NCBI GenBank assembly: GCA_023333565.1
Contig: JAJKFH010000205.1
Span: forward strand, 682,001 to 746,000
Length of the DNA stretch: 64,000 nucleotides
Reading direction: 5' to 3'
Origin: Puffinus mauretanicus
Taxonomy: Eukaryota > Chordata > Aves > Procellariiformes > Procellariidae
The position numbers and the translations under genes are program-made. Under the pieces are notes generated by a model. That model was not told the origin of the DNA, did no database searches, and was given only the letters and a program-made list of their open reading frames with translations. Numbering within the stretch: position 1 is the stretch's first letter; each line of letters starts with the position of its first letter. Of this stretch, positions 60,612 through 64,000 are shown piece after piece.

Positions 60612-60767
60612 GCAAGAGGCTGGGAGAGGAGAGGAGAGGCTGGGAGAGGAGAGGCTGGGAGAGGAGAGGCTGGGAGAGGAGAGGAGAGGAGAGGAGAGGA
60701 GAGGAGAGGAGAGGAGAGGAGAGGAGAGGAGAGGAGAGGAGAGGAGAGGAGAGGAGAGGAGAGGGAG
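60612..60767 (+). repeat. GAGGA pentamer satellite with GGCTGGGA variants
   Basis: The right part, 60672-60767, is a 96-base uninterrupted purine run of (GAGGA)n. The left part carries four GGCTGGGA variants with cytosines at 60620, 60640, 60655 and 60670. The spacing is 20, 15 and 15 bases, all multiples of the 5-base unit. Long purine mirror tracts can form triplex (H-DNA) and are usually length-polymorphic. Confidence 0.95.
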
Positions 60768-60779
60768 CGAAGTACGCTG

Positions 60780-62630
60780 TGGTGGGACTATTTCAGCCTC
60801 ATCTTTCCTATCTGCTCTTTTAGAGACCCCCAGTCACAGGCCACTGTCATGCTTTTGCTCCCGGCAGGCTGAGCACAGAGGAGAGGACCTGGTCTGGCCA
60901 CTTGGTCACACCACAGTTACCTAAGGCAGCCAGAAAGTTCAGCGACTGCTTGTGGTTTCAAATCCCAGAACCCGTAAAGCACAAATACAGGTTCTAAATG
61001 CGAGGCTGTGACCTCTCCACTCACCAATAAAACATGCCCAAAGTCATAATAAACAAAACATTACAATTCAGGGTGGCAAGGCATAAACCAGTCATATGTA
61101 TTTTCTTTCTGGCCACTTAAGCAAATCTTAGCCTTTACCAAAAACTACCTCGGTGAACTAAGTTAGCAAAACAATCCTGATTACAACATAGGTTAAAAAA
61201 AAAAAAGTCAAATAAACTTAACCTAGGGTTTCTCATGGGATGTTTTATGTTCTTCTTGTTGCAGAGCAGAACATGGGCCAGGATAAACATGGAAGGGACA
61301 CAAGTGTGATAATATAATGATACCTTTTATTAGGTCAAAGAAGGAAAAAGAATAACAGAGCTTTGGATACATCAAAGGTCTTTTTTCTTCACTTTCAGAT
61401 GCAGAAAGGAAAAACCACAGCTTGTATATTCCTGACAATACTCATCTTGTCAGGAGCATGAACTCACGTTGTGGGCTTTTCATTTCTCTGGATAGCCAGC
61501 GAAGGAGGGGGAAGGGGAGAAAAAGAGTTGCTTTGTAGGAATTGAAGGAACTGACATCTGGTTATACAACGATACAAATTTCCAGGTCATACTTAACAGC
61601 ACGAATAATAAACTGAAAAGAGTTTCTGGCTACTTTCAGTGTGACACCGTGGTAACCTTGTTAAGCTGTTTTCCATGGGCTACCTGTGGAGCTGCAGTGG
61701 ATCGCAGTCAGGGAAGGAGCAGAGGCAGATTTTTAGGAAATACTTACTTTTGCAGGAGATGAAGATGATAAGATCAGAGCCAAAGACGGGTACTCCTGTA
61801 TATCTGAATCTTTTCACAGAGGGGACAAGGTTCAGAGCTGCTGGAGGGGGAAAAAAAAAAAAACAACAAAAAACCCCAAGCAAAACAAACAGTGCACGAG
61901 GAGATAAACCTCTGGATAAAAGTGATGTGCTGGCAGTCCGGTATCTGCTGCCTATTATCAGATGCAGCAGAGTTGGTGCAGTGGATTAATGATTTCTTTT
62001 CCATCCTCTCACATCTTTTTCAGCCCCTGCCATCATTTATTATAGCGTCCTTACTTTGTTACTCAGACTGACAGATGGGGAATAAACTTTACCCTGCAGG
62101 TGTTTTCAGGAGAAATTATCTTTTCCCCAGGAACTGGATCCTAGATTTGGTGAGTAATAGTTATTTTTCCCAACAGTTCATGACACTGTAGTAGCAGACG
62201 CTTTTTCCCTTTCAGATATACCCACCTACGTCCTAAACAGTACTGGTCTTCTGTGAATATATGCTTGTAAATGTAGGAAGTATTTTAGAGTGTTAAGCTA
62301 GAAAGAATATTAGAAGTCCTATTACTTATGTTGATTTTAAAGCATTAAATTTCGACATCTTCGGTGCAGCCAGACCAAGAAGCTTAAAATGTATTTATCA
62401 CACAAGAAACAGATTATATCCATGTTACCCTTTCAAAGTAGATCTCAAACTTACTCAAGCAATAATGGCATATTTTTCAATTGACTAAAATAAAAAAGGG
62501 ATTAACAGGATTTAGGGTGACTGGAAAGACGAAGCCATCTCTAAAGGAGATTTTGGAACACAGGCAAAGGGAGACAGAAAGAGGCGTCTTTCCCAACATG
62601 TTGCTTTCTTGTTAATACTTGTTTCACTCA
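60780..62630. other. Non-coding stretch, no gene seen
   Basis: Unique AT-rich DNA. An A run occurs at about 61851-61862. The 104-codon frame (61675-61989 plus) crosses that A run and is not credible. No repeat family was recognised. Confidence 0.65.
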
Positions 62631-62635
62631 ATGTT

Positions 62636-62714
62636 AGTATAAGTATATATGTATATATACATATACACATATATAAATATGTATATATGTTTTATATATA
62701 CATACATATATCAT
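62636..62714. repeat. TA-rich microsatellite with cruciform potential
   Basis: An alternating TA/TG/CA tract. Within it ATATATACATAT and its reverse complement ATATGTATATAT lie about 12 bases apart, so extrusion as a cruciform is possible. Confidence 0.9.
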
Positions 62715-62719
62715 CCTGC

Positions 62720-64000
62720 AGTAGAGATGCCACAAGGGAAAGCATGAGGAGCCTAATGCAGACACGTGTTTAGGAGGCAGCCAGCAAAAGGCTGAAGGAA
62801 CAAGAGAGAAATCATCAGCTAATCAGCTCTATCAAAAGCCAAGGATGGCGATGGCAAACATTTGAGAGAGGGACAGGGACAGTGAGGGAGGGAGACCGGC
62901 ACAACGCAGTGATTGCAATGGCTAATGGAGAAGCCACGAGCCTTGCAGACATACGGTTCGGGCTGCAGCACTGACTTTTGACCCCACATCTCTGTTAAGC
63001 AGCATTTGATGAAATAAGATGATGCATTTTGATTTTTTTTCCCTGCCTGCAACAGCATTACTCTGAAACACAGAGACACAGTGAAAGAAGGGGGACAGAA
63101 ATACATATTTATACCAGGAGCAGGTTCTGTGCTTTTCCACTTCTGGACAAAGTTGAAGGGCTGGGAATGTCCCCACGGGGTGGCCACAGGAGCGTGCATG
63201 GGCGCTTTGTACCACCACGCGGCGATCCAGCGGCTGATGGGCTCACCCACCCTGCCAAACTCCAACGCTCTGGGAAAAACCTTGATGAACTTTAAAAATG
63301 GCTGGAGAGAACATGTTAAATCTCCACAGCATTGCCTGGAAGCCTGGACCATAGCACAGGAGGAGTTTACCCTATTTCAAAGGACCTCAGGGAGGATAAT
63401 TCTGCTGATGCTAGACATGCCCTAGCTGATTCAGAGAGATACTTAGACAATACCAGGGTGAGTGCCCATAGATTGAGAGATAGTGTTTCAGGTGTGCCTT
63501 CTACCTGTAAGGACTGGGGAGAGAAGGAGAGTGCCGGGCACTGGGTGGATCACACCCAAGCATCCCACCAGCTCTGCAATAATTAGGAGAGGAGACCAAA
63601 TGGCAAAAGAGCATGGCTTATACCCTTTGCCTTCTTCAAAAGTGCTTTTCTGCATTTCTTCTGGTCTCCTTCCAACCATTGAGCAAGCTATTGTTTGCTG
63701 TAGTAGTATGCTAAAAAAAAAAATAGGCCTCTTTAGGATTATTTCTACGGATTATACAGCTTTTATTTAACAATAAATTTGCCATGAAGGCTAACATGAA
63801 AAAGATGGTCTCTTTTGTGGAAGGTTCAGCACTGGCACATGGACACACCGAGAATGCCAGGTTGCAAGGTGCCTGTTTGATATCCAGTTAACATACAGGT
63901 AACTTTTTTTTTTTTTAATTTCTTTGCCACAAAAAACTTTGGAGGATGAATGTTTCTGAAGGCAAGGATATTGCTTGGCCTACTCTGTCAACATCAGCTT
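62720..64000. other. Non-coding stretch with the longest open frame, no gene called
   Basis: The longest open frame of the window (177 codons, 62819-63352 minus) is here, overlapped by open frames of 88, 98 and 114 codons in other phases. Its translation has no signal peptide, domain, repeat or family resemblance that I can identify. The DNA around 63160-63240 is locally CpG-richer (cgtgcatgggcgc, cacgcggcgatccagcgg). It most likely reflects chance in GC-richer DNA. An unrecognised exon or lncRNA remains possible. An A run at 63712-63721 and a T run at 63906-63918 follow. Confidence 0.5.

Noticed and set aside
62819..63352. 177-codon minus-strand open frame, longest in the window
   Set aside because: No domain, signal peptide, repeat or family resemblance. 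Three other open frames overlap it in different phases. The sequence is locally GC-richer, which lengthens chance frames.
1..64000. CRISPR array, operon, phage or insertion-sequence content
   Set aside because: No regularly spaced direct repeats, no long dense ORFs and no ribosome-binding-site structure. The repeats present are vertebrate retroposons and microsatellites.

Overview
The window reads as vertebrate, most likely bird, non-coding DNA: intergenic sequence or the inside of a very long intron. I find no convincing protein-coding exon, rRNA, tRNA, known microRNA or prokaryote-style gene on either strand. Stop codons are dense in all frames. The longest open frames (177, 140, 138 and 137 codons) show no family motif, no ordered domains and no clear splice context. 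The bird assignment rests on CR1 LINE 3' ends: one at about 30029-30082 carries the typical ttccaacct plus ATTCTATGATTCTGTGA tail, one at about 51395-51480 ends in cttccaaccc, and one at 26728-26797 belongs to an older CR1-type family. It also rests on low repeat density, and on many decayed copies of ancient amniote repeats (MIR-like SINEs and short 'atcctgcaaa' and 'ttcaatggagct' repeats). That these old copies are still readable hints at a slowly evolving lineage such as a palaeognath. A crocodilian or turtle is less likely but not excluded.

Layout. 1-8280: AT-rich sequence with short direct repeats and one old repeat near 2.6 kb. 8290-12000: three MIR-like SINE copies. 12-22 kb: mostly unique, somewhat GC-richer at 12.6-14.1 kb. 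22.28-23.05 kb: three ancient repeats packed together (palindromic MITE, amniote repeat, minus-strand SINE). 26.7-30.1 kb: two CR1 remnants and a TCCA microsatellite. 30.9-32.7 kb: an 18-bp-stem hairpin, a 16-bp perfect palindrome, a p53-response-element-like inverted repeat and a G-rich tract. 38.6-39.7 kb: the strongest CpG cluster, followed by AT-rich enhancer-like sequence. 42-43 kb: an old SINE, then enhancer-like sequence. 48.9-51.5 kb: an exact 65-bp direct repeat 2,379 bp apart, its second copy next to a CR1 tail. 54.1-55.9 kb: the best enhancer candidate (perfect P4 homeodomain palindrome plus a 19-bp inverted repeat), then a second CpG cluster. 57.5-58.4 kb: more enhancer-like sequence. 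59.5-60.8 kb: SINE fragments and a 96-nt pure-purine GAGGA satellite. 62.6 kb: a TA-rich, cruciform-prone tract.

There are no genes here that work together. If the window has a function it is probably regulatory. Calls of 'conserved element' are inferences from sequence texture, since no alignment could be run. I did not find an obvious new biological system. The items most worth checking are the exact 65-bp duplication, the p53-like site, the 54.1-54.5 kb enhancer candidate and the CpG clusters.
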